Below are positions 44,088 to 54,503 of a DNA stretch of 64,000 nucleotides, in pieces (positions within the stretch are counted from its first letter, which is position 1; the number at the start of each line of letters is the position of its first letter). The notes beneath the pieces are model-generated. The model made no database searches. It was not told where the DNA came from and was given only the letters and a program-made list of their open reading frames with translations. Both the position numbers and the translations under genes were made by a program. This DNA comes from Cordylochernes scorpioides (lineage: Eukaryota; Arthropoda; Arachnida; Pseudoscorpiones; Chernetidae): positions 68,014,115 through 68,078,114 of the forward strand of contig CP092876.1 of assembly GCA_030710605.1 (NCBI GenBank), written 5' to 3'.

Positions 44088-45671
44088 TCAATAAAATGGA
44101 TGAGTAATTAAATGATTATAAAGAGATATTTGTTCTCCATTGTCCATATCCAAAATATGGCCTTTCTGTAAAAAACATGGTTTATCATCAATATCTATTA
44201 ACTTTGTGTTAGAAATTTGGTTTACTATTAAGTCATTTTCTAAATTAGTGCTATTTTGAAATAAAAAATCTGATTCTGGGTAAAATAATTTAAGTTTATT
44301 TGAGTGTATAATTTCTGTTTGTTTTCTTTGAGGTAAAATGGGGTTATTTATTTCATATGTGACTGGAGAAAGTTGTTTTAAAATTTTAAATGGGCCTATA
44401 TATCTTTGTGTTAATTTACCAGTGTTTGGATAAATAAAGGTTTTCACTAATACCTGATCTCCTTCTTTTAAAATGGGTTCTGGGTGTTTAATATCATAAA
44501 GCTGTTTGCTGTGTTCATGGGATTTTATGGTTCTTTCATTGGTTAATTTTCTTGCTTTTTCTATTGGTGTATGTGTTTCTGTGTCATGTTCTATATACTG
44601 TGGTTGTATTCCATAGTATAAGAACCTAGGTGTAAAGCCTGTTATAGTATGTACTGTATCATTATAACTTTCAGTAATATTAGGAATATATTTTGTCCAA
44701 GGGATCTTTAAATTATGATTATATTCACATCTTAACCTATTTATGATAGTGGAATTTAATCTTTCTACTTTTGCATTTGTTTCTGGGTGATGGGCACTGG
44801 TGAGTAGATGCCTAACATTATTTTTTCCTAAAAATTGTTTAAATTTATTGCTAAGAAAAGCTGCATTTCTGTCAGTTATTAATATTTCAGGTTTGTTAAT
44901 TTGGAATACATTTTTTAAACAAGTTATATATGAATCAGTGGATACAGATTTTGTAGGAAAGGTCCAAAGGAATCTACTGTGATGATCTACTATCATATGG
45001 ATACTGTGTTTGGTTGTCCCATAATTATGTAAGCCTCCCATTGTGTCTAAAGAAAAAATATGATTTGGGTGTGTAGCTATTGGCATCTGTTGTAGTGGTC
45101 CATCAACAAAATGGGCTATGGGGTATCTGCTGAAAAAATCAGCTTCTTTATTTTCCTTAATTAATTTAATTAAATCAGATTTTTCATATGGTGAAAGTTT
45201 TTCATCAAATTCTACACTATTAAAATTTCTAAAATCATTTTCATTAGGAGGAATAATAGATTTAAATAAAGGAATTACATTATGATGTGTATAATTATTA
45301 TTATTAGGGTTATGGTAATTAACATTAAGAATTCTACCAAATTGAGTAATTGTAAAACTTTGAAAATCAATGTCTAATTTAAATAATCTTATATGGTGTA
45401 AAGAAAGCAATACATATGGCAAATTAATATCAGAGGAATAAAAATCAATATCTCTAGTAATAAATCCTATAGTTGTATTAACATTAATTTTTGAATTTAT
45501 ATTTAGCATACCGGATGTCTGATTAATAAGAGGTAAATTATCAAAAGCAACATAGTTTGGTTGAATCTTATCTAACATGTGTTGAGGAATTATCGAGAAG
45601 GTACAGCCAGTATCTATGAGAGCTACAATACTGTTATTATTCACATTTAGATTTATATACAGACCTTGGCG
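44088..45671 (-). CDS. Gypsy-type pol: protease fused to integrase, RT deleted
   Basis: The frame has no ATG at its head; it follows the gag TGA (45674-45672) in the same frame, so expression would need stop readthrough. The protease shows LIDTGCTFSIIP at the start. The RT leader reads LSPYEKSDLIKLIKENKE and then passes directly into ADFFSRYP, which is the end of RNase H, so RT and RNase H are removed in frame. The integrase HHCC finger is also missing: the sequence goes on to GPLQQMPIATHP. The integrase core is present with SLDTMGG, ITDRNAAF and ETNAKVERLN, Asp and Glu being 35 residues apart (DD35E), followed by a GPF-type C-terminal region (YIGPFKILKQLSP). Integrase inserts element DNA; without RT the element would rely on a helper. 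Confidence 0.88.
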   Translation of the reverse strand, partial: RQGLYINLNVNNNSIVALIDTGCTFSIIPQHMLDKIQPNYVAFDNLPLINQTSGMLNINSKINVNTTIGFITRDIDFYSSDINLPYVLLSLHHIRLFKLDIDFQSFTITQFGRILNVNYHNPNNNNYTHHNVIPLFKSIIPPNENDFRNFNSVEFDEKLSPYEKSDLIKLIKENKEADFFSRYPIAHFVDGPLQQMPIATHPNHIFSLDTMGGLHNYGTTKHSIHMIVDHHSRFLWTFPTKSVSTDSYITCLKNVFQINKPEILITDRNAAFLSNKFKQFLGKNNVRHLLTSAHHPETNAKVERLNSTIINRLRCEYNHNLKIPWTKYIPNITESYNDTVHTITGFTPRFLYYGIQPQYIEHDTETHTPIEKARKLTNERTIKSHEHSKQLYDIKHPEPILKEGDQVLVKTFIYPNTGKLTQRYIGPFKILKQLSPVTYEINNPILPQRKQTEIIHSNKLKLFYPESDFLFQNSTNLENDLIVNQISNTKLIDIDDKPCFLQKGHILDMDNGEQISLYNHLITHPFY

Positions 45672-46823
45672 TCAGGAGTGTTGAGGCGGAGCTGGTCGGC
45701 ATTCGCTCGAAGGGGCTGTTGTCTGCGTCAAGGTGTCCATGGATCGAGACGGCACGGACATGAAGCTTGCAGCGGGGGGGGCTTGCACGGCCCTCTCGCG
45801 AAACCAGCACCTATTCTCAGGATGGAAGCGTCCGGCATGTCCCCTGTTTAGGCAAATTCGGCAGGGGCGTCTTTTAGAACTATAGTCCATAGGGCTTCTT
45901 CCTGGATGTCCCCATTGCTTTTGTTGTACTTCCATTCTTGGGGCTGTTTCCCTTTTAATAGATGACTCCTCCACATTTGCATCTTTATTTGGCAAATTCT
46001 GCAAGCTTTTTGCGTGAATTTCTAGAAATTCCATTAAATCCTTACTTGAAGGCACAACCCTTGGGTTGTTCTGCAATTCCCACTGTTTTCTTGTGGTTTT
46101 ATCAAGCTTATCTTGTATGATCTTGACGAAAAACACATCAGATAAACTATCGATTTGGTAACCTAATACCTTCACTGTTCTTACTATCTCGTTGCAACTA
46201 TCTAGAAGTTTAAACATTGACTTATGGTTGTCATCGGCTAACTTTGGTAATCTTAATGCATTATCTATTTGAGTGAAAATCAGATCCTTTGGATTATCAT
46301 ATCTTGTTAATAAGGTTTGCCAAACCTCAACATAATTATCGGCTGTAATTGGAAATGCGTTGACCAGTCTTAGGGCTTCGCCTCTCAGTTGGCCTTTTAA
46401 ATATTGTAACTTTTCAATATTAGGTATTTGTGAGTTAGAACCAACCGCAGAAAAAAATAAATCCTTAAATGAAAGCCATGATTCTAATCTACCATCGAAA
46501 GTTGGCAATTCAAGTTTAGGCATTTTAACATGTAAATTTACTTTTTTCTCAGATGTTTCTTGCCCATTATGCCTTAAATCCAATTCACACTTTAATCTTA
46601 TACACTTATCTATGCAATTTTCCACTTCGTCATTCAATTCATCATCTTCAAGTTGCTGCAAGAAAATATCACTTATTTTCATCAAATCATTATTTGCATA
46701 CTCTAGTTTGCATTTCGTTGCATTTACATCTACCATAGACACAATGGATTCGATATTTTCTTCAATGCCTTTTATACTTTTTTTTATCCTTTTTAATTTC
46801 TTAATTAAAGTTTCGACTTCCAT
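45672..46823 (-). CDS. Gypsy-type element gag (DUF1759-like, 383 aa)
   Basis: I place the start at the ATG at 46823 (MEVETLIKKLKRIKK); the open frame extends 16 codons further upstream without another ATG. The first 115 residues are predicted coiled coil. From about residue 120 the pattern LPKLELPTFDGRLESWLSFK and LKGQLRGEALRLVNAFPI is that of the DUF1759 Gag domain found in arthropod LTR elements. Near residue 335 a Cys/His cluster reads CRICLNRGHAGRFHPENRC, a variant zinc knuckle. The C-terminus after that is far more GC-rich than the rest (about 45665-45850). The frame ends in TGA followed by C, with pol continuing in the same frame. Confidence 0.88.
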   Translation of the reverse strand: MEVETLIKKLKRIKKSIKGIEENIESIVSMVDVNATKCKLEYANNDLMKISDIFLQQLEDDELNDEVENCIDKCIRLKCELDLRHNGQETSEKKVNLHVKMPKLELPTFDGRLESWLSFKDLFFSAVGSNSQIPNIEKLQYLKGQLRGEALRLVNAFPITADNYVEVWQTLLTRYDNPKDLIFTQIDNALRLPKLADDNHKSMFKLLDSCNEIVRTVKVLGYQIDSLSDVFFVKIIQDKLDKTTRKQWELQNNPRVVPSSKDLMEFLEIHAKSLQNLPNKDANVEESSIKRETAPRMEVQQKQWGHPGRSPMDYSSKRRPCRICLNRGHAGRFHPENRCWFRERAVQAPPAASFMSVPSRSMDTLTQTTAPSSECRPAPPQHS

Positions 46824-46944
46824 AATTGCTATTCTTTTATCTATATCTTTTCCCAAATATCTTAGTTGCAATATATGGCTTTGAAATCTATTGGAATTCT
46901 TCTCGCACAGGGTTAAAATACATCCTGTCGACTATTAATAAAGG

Positions 46945-47240
46945 TGTCGTAAAAAAAAGATGTATTTTAGGTACGTTACCAATTCATTCATGCAGTCGTG
47001 GATTGAATTGAAATGATAACTTTATATCCAAAATTAAATTTATTTTAATGATTATATTTTTAAGAACAAACAGTTTTGCATACATACAATTCTATATGAT
47101 ATTCTAAGTATAAACAAAAAACATCTTGGGTTGTACTCCTTTTGTTAAGGATTTTAAAAAATTAACTCTGTGTTAATTCTATGATTATTTAAAATATAAT
47201 TATATTAATGAATAATAAAAATTATATTTTTATTATGTCA
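46945..47240 (-). repeat. Gypsy-type 5' LTR (296 bp)
   Basis: It is identical in length and apparently in sequence to 42721-43016. In element orientation the leader follows from 46944 to 46824; I could not assign the tRNA primer from the sequence. Confidence 0.93.
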
Positions 47241-47250
47241 TATATATATA

Positions 47251-47909
47251 CTAGCGAATATACCCGGCTTCGCCCAGTTTATTTTACCTGAGTGAAAGTT
47301 TGCCTAACGAACATTTTGTTAAACAAGTTTGGCGGGAATAGCATCTACTCCCTACTGAATTCATTATTGTCAATATAAATTGTAATATTTGTTGCTCTTC
47401 TCAAACCCATCGAGAAATTTTGAATGTAGACAGGTGAATATATAGATTAACATATAATAGATAATCAAATGATATTCATTATAATATTATATATATTATT
47501 AAACCTCTTATCAGTAGTCATAATGATTCCAATTAACATATCATTATTATTATCATCATCATTTGAGTGTTTTTCAAACATTTAGAAAACATTACTGTTT
47601 AGCAACTCTTCTATGATAAGAGGACACTTTCTGTGTCAAAGGACAGTTTGGCTCTGCAATTAGGTGTCCTTCACAGGGAGGTAGTTCTACTGTATATTTT
47701 TTAGATACAAATGATTTCGATTATATATTTTCACAGATTTGTGGCGGTAGCTGAATGGCAAGAGGCAGTAAGGAATGGTGGCCACATGTGGAGAAAACAC
47801 TTTGAAATCTTAGGTCCATCATGTTAAAATATTTTAAACGATTTTCAAAATGCAAAAATAAATAATCTTCTTTGGTTTCTAAAGGCCCTGTTTGAAAAAT
47901 ATTTAAAAA
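47251..47909. repeat. Block R, copy 3, first segment
   Basis: It starts with a minus-strand Helitron-type terminus (CTAGCGAATATACCCGGCTT), and matches 23091-23759 and, from about 47530, 484-858. It is interrupted at 47910 by a Helitron. Confidence 0.8.
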
Positions 47910-48083
47910 CTAGCGGATGTGCCCAGCTTCGCCCGGGTTTTACCCGAGTGAATGTTTGTCTAACGAACATTTGTTAAAACAATTCTCTTTAAACTTATAA
48001 AACGTACTCGGCTTCGCCCGGGGTTTTACCCGAGTAAAGGTTTGTCTAGCGAACATTTGTTAAAACAATTCTCTAAAAACTTT

Positions 48084-49245
48084 TTAAAAAATAAAAAAGA
48101 TATATTTTGATAATTTGAAACTCGTAAATTTGAATCTCTCGATAAAGTGAATCTCTCGATAATGTGGTGGCATCCCAGAAGGTTCTAAAGAATTTAAAAA
48201 CTCTGTTGTATATTCCACGCAATCCTCAGCATCAATGGTGGAATCCACAGAAGTATATAAAATGCTTTGCCCTGGTATTTCTTTCAAAAGCTGAGCATTT
48301 ATGGCATCAACTACACAATTCCTTGGAGCCAAAATTGCCCGCTCACAAAGCCAAGGATAGTAATTCTTCTTCCCCGGTTAAACATCTCCCCAATGTTAGG
48401 AAAAACACTATTCTTTAGGCTAGAGAGGGAGTCACACACACAACAGTGTTAACCAATTCATTTGAAAAATTAACATTACCATCCGTATCATTAAGTTGGC
48501 CACTTCCAAGTTGAAGCAAAAATTGTGAAAATAACAGTGAGTTGGGATCTCCTGAATTGACAGCCCGCATATTTATTGAAAGAGTAAGTCTTTCAACAAA
48601 TGACCAAAGTGGGGATGCCTTTAAGCAAGCATGCAACTCATCTGCTATTGTACCTCTAGGGATAATGGGCAATATCTGCCTGAAGTCACCAGCCAACAAT
48701 AACACTACACCTCCCATTGGTCTCTGATCCTGCCTACAATCTTTAAGTGTTATGTCAACTGCCTCTAAAGCATGCCTGTGTGCCATAGTACATTCATCCC
48801 AGACAATAAATTTGCATTGTCTAAGAACTTCACCCATTGCGGAATCAGCATTCAAATTACAAACTGGTACCTCATCCCTGGTCAAATCTAAGGGTAATTT
48901 GAAAGTGGAATGAGCAGTTCTGCCACCATGCAACAGAGTGGCCGCAATACCAGAAGAAGCTGTAGAAAGAGCAATGTCCCCAGTACTTCGTACCTTTGTA
49001 AGAAGAAGATTGATCAGAAAAGTTTTTCCTGTGCCCCCCGGAGCATCAAGAAAGTACAATCCGCCAGCATTGGAATCAATTTTAGAAAGGATCCTATCGT
49101 AAGCCTCCTTTTGTTCAGGGACATTGGCAAGTTTCGGTTCATTCGAAGCCACAAATTGTAGTAACCTGCTGAGATCATACGATGTTTCTACGATGTTACG
49201 ATGCAGTCGAAAATTTTCCTCAGGTTTATAAAAAGGGACATTCAA
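48084..49245 (-). pseudogene. Helitron Pif1-type helicase, C-terminal half, broken
   Basis: The main frame (49245-48415; no ATG, first codon TTG) reads Pif1 superfamily 1B helicase motifs in order: Walker A DAPGGTGKT, motif Ia STASSGIAATLL, GGRTAHSTFKLP, Walker B FIVWDECTMAH, GGVVLLLAGDFRQ and TLSINMRA. After frame breaks between 48415 and 48333 the text resumes APRNCVVDAINAQL and ends LNSLEPSGMPPH, the typical Helitron helicase ending region. There the sequence joins the Helitron 3' segment at TATCGAGAGATTCA. The Rep/HUH nuclease half is absent: the element 5' end is fused just upstream of the helicase. Family role: unwinding during rolling-circle transposition. This copy is inactive. Confidence 0.92.
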
Positions 49246-49332
49246 AATATGGTACCAATTGGTTCAGTAGTTTTGAGTTTATCGCGAAACAGACAGACAG
49301 ACAGAAATTGACTTTTTTATATATATAGAGAT

Positions 49333-51033
49333 TTACTCTTCATTGTTGGCTCTTTAACTTACATTCATTCTTCATTGTTGGCTTTTTATATTACATTCAC
49401 TCTTCATTGTTGGCTTTTTATCTTACATTCACTCTGTTGGCTTTTATATTACATTTACTCTTCATTGTTGGCTTTTTATCTTACATTCACTCTTCATTGT
49501 TGGCTTTTTATCTTACATTCATTCTTCATTGATGGCTTTTTATCTTACATTCATTCTTCATTGTTGGCTTTTTATATTACATTCACTCTTCATTGATGGC
49601 TTTTTATCTTACATTCATTCTTCATTGTTGGCTTTTTATATTACATTCACTCTTCATTGTTGGCTTTTTATCTTACATTCACTCTGTTGGTTTTTTATAT
49701 TACATTTACTCTTCATTTTTGGCTTTTTATCTTACATTCACTCTTCATTGTTGGCTTTTTATATTATATTTACTTTTCTTTGTTGGCTTTTTATCTTACA
49801 TTCATTCTTCATTGATGGCTTTTTATATTACATTTACTCTTCATTGTTGGCTTTTTATCTTACATTCACTCTTCATTGTTGGCTTTTTATCTTACATTCA
49901 TTCTTCATTGTTGGCTTTTTATATTACATTCACTCTTCATTGTTGGCTTTTTATCTTATATTCATTCTTCATTGTTGGCTTTTTATATTACATTCACTCT
50001 GTTGGCTTTTTATATTACATTTATTCTTCATTGTTGGCTTTTTATCTTATATTCACTCTTCATTGTTGGCTTTTTATATTATATTTACTCTTCATTGTTG
50101 GCTTTTTTATCTTACATTCATTCTTCATTGTTGGCTTTTTATATTATATTTACTCTTCATTGTTGGCTCTTTAACTTACATTCATTCTTCATTGTTGGCT
50201 TTTTATATTACATTTACTCTTCATTGTTGGCTTTTTATCTTACATTCACTCTTCATTGTTGGCTTTTTATCTTACATTCATTCTTCATTGATGGCTTTTT
50301 ATCTTACATTCATTCTTCATTGTTGGCTTTTTATATTACATTCACTCTTCATTGATGGCTTTTTATCTTACATTCATTCTTCATTGTTGGCTTTTTATAT
50401 TACATTCACTCTTCATTGTTGGCTTTTTATCTTACATTCACTCTGTTGGTTTTTTATATTACATTTACTCTTCATTGTTGGCTTTTTATCTTACATTCAC
50501 TCTTCATTGTTGGCTTTTTATATTATATTTACTTTTCTTTGTTGGCTTTTTATCTTACATTCATTCTTCATTGATGGCTTTTTATATTACATTTACTCTT
50601 CATTGTTGGCTTTTTATCTTACATTCACTCTTCATTGTTGGCTTTTTATCTTACATTCATTCTTCATTGTTGGCTTTTTATATTACATTCACTCTTCATT
50701 GTTGGCTTTTTATCTTATATTCATTCTTCATTGTTGGCTTTTTATATTACATTCACTCTGTTGGCTTTTTATATTACATTTATTCTTCATTGTTGGCTTT
50801 TTATCTTATATTCACTCTTCATTGTTGGCTTTTTATATTATATTTACTCTTCATTGTTGGCTTTTTTATCTTACATTCATTCTTCATTGTTGGCTTTTTA
50901 TATTATATTTACTCTTCATTGTTGGCTTTTTATCTTACATTCATTCTTCATTGTTGGCTTTTTATATTACATTTACTATTCATTGTTGGCTTTTTATCTT
51001 ACATTCACTCTTCATTGTTGGCTTTTTATATCA
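49333..51033 (+). repeat. 32-bp minisatellite with a 759-bp higher-order repeat
   Basis: The unit is TCTTCATTGTTGGCTTTTTA plus TCTTACATTCAC, with alternating variants (TATTACATT for TCTTACATT; some units shortened to CACTCTGTTGGC). About 53 units are present. The stretch from about 49531 to 50281 recurs 759 bp later (for example at 49593 and 50352) with very few differences. Because three units make 96 bp and stops are rare, long open frames (up to 509 codons) occur in all three forward frames; these are not genes. Confidence 0.93.
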
Positions 51034-51373
51034 TATAGAAAATCATAGTTTTATCTAGTGAACATTTTTTCCCGTGTCACATTGCCGTGTCATCCTGAGA
51101 TAATCTTACTTTTGATAAATAATATTTAAGATAACAAACTTGGTGATAAGAAAACTTGTTATCATCGTCACAATGGGGGCGCTGCTTGCGAGTTGAATCT
51201 ACAAATCTGCAAATAACTCTAAGGATATTCAAGATATTCATGAAATTATTTTTCAAAAACCTTCCCGGTGATATACCTAATAATATCCCCAAATTTCACG
51301 GCGATTGGATGTATGGTTTTTGAATCTATAGAGTACAAACAAACAGACAGACATTCAATTTTATATATATAGA

Positions 51374-53909
51374 TTGTTATGTGGGGTCGTTTATAAAACG
51401 AATTTGATTTAACCCGCAGGGGTCGACAGTTTCTACTTCTTAGTCTAGATGATGTTTATCAAAATTTTTTAATAATTCTGACTTTATATCTTGATAAAAT
51501 CCTATTTTAGTACAGCAAGGAAGTTGGTAAGAAGGCATTGAGTTTGTATTCACCTTAACATGTCAATTTAATTCCAGCTCAATGGTTAAATCAAAATATT
51601 TTATATTTACGCGAGTAAAAATATGGGTTCAAAACTTTTGAGAAGATTATATTTTATGCTTGACACAATGTTAATTATTGTTAGATTATTATATGAAAGC
51701 GAATTTTATAATTTTACAGACATATATAAAAATAGAAAAACTTTTTTTTGCAAGCCGGGTTTACACTCATGGACAAAACTTAAGGAAGTTTCACATTTTA
51801 ATGTCGCCCTGGTCGTTTTTTGTTATCTTGAGTGTTTTCAATAAAGGTCACTGCGTATCAAATAATTTCTGAGTTATTGTCTGAATCACGATATACATGC
51901 TAAAAGGTACAACTTCCTTATGTTTCGCTTTATATATATGAAGTGAAAGAAATTTTATATCCCTATGAAATTTAAATGATATTTTATCATCGTCCTTTAT
52001 TACAAAATCTTCTATATAGATAATAGGCTAACAAATTTTCCAGTTGTAAAGTTTTAAGCTATCTCCTGCAGAGATACTTAATTATAAATAGCCATATATT
52101 GATTTTCACCAAATTTTCCTTATTTTTTGCTTCACATTATTGTTTATTTTTATTTTTCAAATGTTAATAAATTTATTCATTTTTAATTATTGATTTTGCA
52201 ATCGTAGATTTTTTGCCTTCAAATGTTGCTCATATTATTTGTTATTAATATTATTTTTATTCATTATCATCGAATTGTTTATTTTTAAAACCTGATATTT
52301 TTGTTTTCTGATTCCTTAGCAGCCCCGTAAATAAAGATATTTTGGTCCCTTTTCTGATTTAATTGTTGATTTATTTCATATAGTTTTTTTTGCAATTGCT
52401 TTTTTTTGCTTTCAGATAACAGCTAGAGGGTCGAATATTGTTATAATTGTGAGTGTAGCTTTTGTTGCAGTCTTTGATTCAGCTTTTTTCGCAGCTAGAA
52501 TTGTTTTATTCAATAATATATTTTCAGCTCCATTTTTTAGGTATTCTATTATTTCCCCCTATGTTCATATCTTTGGCAAATGCTTTTTTTCTTGTTCCTA
52601 CTGAATATATTATTATATACTCTGGCCTAACTATTCAGCCCTGCATTTCCCTTTGGAAACTGTTGGTGGCTCATTAGAGATTAGTGAAAAAGTGCTGAAT
52701 TGCTTACCAAACAGGTAAGTTTTTTACATCCTTCCTTTCATTTTGAAGAGGCTTCAGTTACTACTAAGGTTGGCTTTTGCTATAACTATAAATAGAGCTC
52801 GAGGCTAAACCTTTGCCTAAGTAGGTCTCTTGCTACGAATGCCTTTGTTTACACATTGATAGCTTCATGTGGCTTTTTAACATGTGCGAACTTTGGATAG
52901 AATACGTTCAATTTTAACCCACATATATATAAAACTAGAAAAGTCTGTTTTTGATGAGGACTTTTAGGTGATTTTATTTCTTCAATATGTTGTCATATCT
53001 GTAATATAGTTTTTTGCTTGCAATTTTTTATTTCAAATTAATATATATGACCTTTTACCAATGCCTATATTTTCTCACGTGAAAGTTTTTTTTTGTATTA
53101 TTTGTTAGCTAATTAACTATTTTCAATTATTTTTATTTTTGGTGTTTCCTTTATTTACTTAGTTTACTCATTAATCTATACATTTATGAACTGTATACAA
53201 TTGAATTTGGTCTTATTACCTTGTTTAACTAGAAATGTAGTTTTTTAGAGGTCCTCTAAATAAATTTATCCTTTCACATGTTTTCTTATCTGCAATTTAG
53301 TTGTGCTGTTTGCAATTTTAATTTCTGATTTATTAATTTTTCTTTGTCACTTTAAAAATAACTTTTTACTTTAAATATATTTATTTAAACTTTTCACCAA
53401 TTCCTCTAGTTTCTTAACTGAAATTACTTACTAAACAGGAGTCAGTGTTTTCTCAATTTTAAAATAGTCGAATTATCGATAGTGTCGAATTACAGTTTAT
53501 AATTCGAATTTTGGCCGAAGGTAGGGACATCAAAACATAGTCAAATTATCGTGTGTTGAATTAATGAGGTTTTATTGTATATATAAAATAGTTTCTCACC
53601 TAAAAATCATTTTGTTTTCGGTATTTTTTTTTTCACTTATTTCATCACTTATAACATTGATTTCCTACATTTTTGCACTGTGCTGTCTAATATGTTGTTT
53701 ATTTTAAGGTTTGTTGTTGATGATATGATTTCAATCTTATTTTGATATGAAAATATATAAGATCTGACCAAATGCATACATTTCACTTAGAAAGTACTTT
53801 TACTCACCCTTATACTTGATATGCTTCCTCTAGAAAATCATTTTATTCCCATTGCTATTTTCAAGCCACCATCTATAATCTTAATATGTCTATACAGGCC
53901 CTTCTGGTA
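51374..53909. repeat. Block R, copy 3, second segment
   Basis: This matches 859-2400, 4660-4767, 6921-7771 and 9915-9937 without the Helitrons, Penelope-like element and Tigger that interrupt copy 1. It therefore holds their empty sites, at about 52930, 53037 and 53885. No gene is seen. Confidence 0.8.
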
Positions 53910-53944
53910 AACCCGGGGCGTTGCCCAGTTCACTCGGCTAGTGA
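53910..53944 (+). mobile_element. Helitron-type 3' terminus on the plus strand, copy 3
   Basis: CCCGGGGCGTTGCCC and a decayed second arm, then CTAG at 53938-53941. It corresponds to 9938-9971. The next 190 bases (53945-54138) show no gene. Confidence 0.55.
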
Positions 53945-54138
53945 TATATATAAATGTACATTTTTATCGATAGAGGGCAGTACAAGAAAGAAAGAGTCAT
54001 TATTTTTATATATTTTTAAAAATAAAAATGCAAGAACCTTAAACTCTCACAAACTTTGCTTACATTAGAAATACCAATAAACTAATGTTAAGTATTCAAT
54101 AGTGAATAGTTTGAAGAAATATTAAATGCCGTTTAAAG

Positions 54139-54308
54139 TTGGTGGACGAGTGGGTAACACCCTCGATTCCCGACAGTCATGAACCGGGATTGAATCCCGC
54201 GTTAAAATTTGTATAATATGTGAATAACCTTCACATATTATTCATTGTTCATTTATCATGAACTAGGTTGCTCTTGCTGAGCGGTACCTATTAATGTGAT
54301 TTGAACCA
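54139..54308 (+). mobile_element. tRNA-derived SINE, copy d
   Basis: The A-box-like TGGACGAGTGGG, GGGATTGAATCCCGCG and the ACTAGGTTGCTCTTGCTGAG tail are present. It corresponds to copy a at 10170. Confidence 0.8.
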
Positions 54309-54326
54309 GAGAACCTGAGAAAGTTG

Positions 54327-54503
54327 AATGACCTTACTTCAAGGGATCATTTCTAAAGTTTCGTACGCAGTTCGATAACCGAACTTCGCGGGAAGCCACC
54401 CGCGATGAGGAGGTGGGGGGCCTTTCCCTGAGCGTGAAGTTGGACCCTTCTGTGGTCCTTTGATGATCGCTCAATACTGGGAACTGCCCGCTCTGAGTGG
54501 GTC
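54327..54503 (+). ncRNA. U3 snoRNA-like sequence, copy 2
   Basis: Box A region GGGATCATTTCTA (54343), a GATGAGGA C'-like box (about 54403), box B CTGAGCGTGAAG (54429), box C TTGATGATCG (54460) and box D TCTGAGTGG (54492) appear in the order found in U3. It is slightly different from copy 1 at 14232, with most conserved boxes unchanged. The 3' stem region between boxes C and D is shorter than in typical animal U3. Directly upstream lies a SINE tail, not a recognisable snRNA promoter, so activity is doubtful. Confidence 0.8.

Larger units (their letters stand above)
42721..47240 (-). mobile_element. Gypsy-type LTR element lacking reverse transcriptase
   Basis: Two LTRs of exactly 296 bp, identical in every base I compared, bound it. 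On the minus strand the order is LTR, gag, TGA, protease, integrase, LTR. RT, RNase H and the integrase zinc-binding region are absent, but the remaining pol is one open frame. A polypurine tract (GGAGGGAAGAAA, 43028-43017 on the minus strand) abuts the 3' LTR. The insertion is in a TA run, so the target duplication is ambiguous (TATA). Identical LTRs mean a recent insertion. Confidence 0.9.
47910..51373 (-). mobile_element. Helitron with helicase relic and internal minisatellite (3464 bp)
   Basis: The CTAG 3' end is at 47913-47910 and the TC 5' end at 51373-51372. Joining the flanks restores ATTTAAAAATTGTTATG, which is exactly the uninterrupted sequence at 23751-23767. Two 3' hairpin regions stand in tandem (47914-47950 and 47998-48035). 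A second Helitron 5' end (TC at about 49331) lies inside, directly against the minisatellite. So this is a nested or recombined element that moved, or was built, as one unit. Confidence 0.85.

Noticed and set aside
49333-51033. Regular array resembling a CRISPR
   Set aside because: Units are contiguous, without unique spacers, in a eukaryotic transposon-rich setting. It is a minisatellite.
49375-51058. Long open frames (up to 509 codons) of Leu/Phe/Ile-rich, membrane-like peptide
   Set aside because: All three forward frames are open because the 32-bp unit rarely creates a stop; the same peptide periodicity appears in every frame and in the arrays at 55976 and 61478. No start context or conserved domain.
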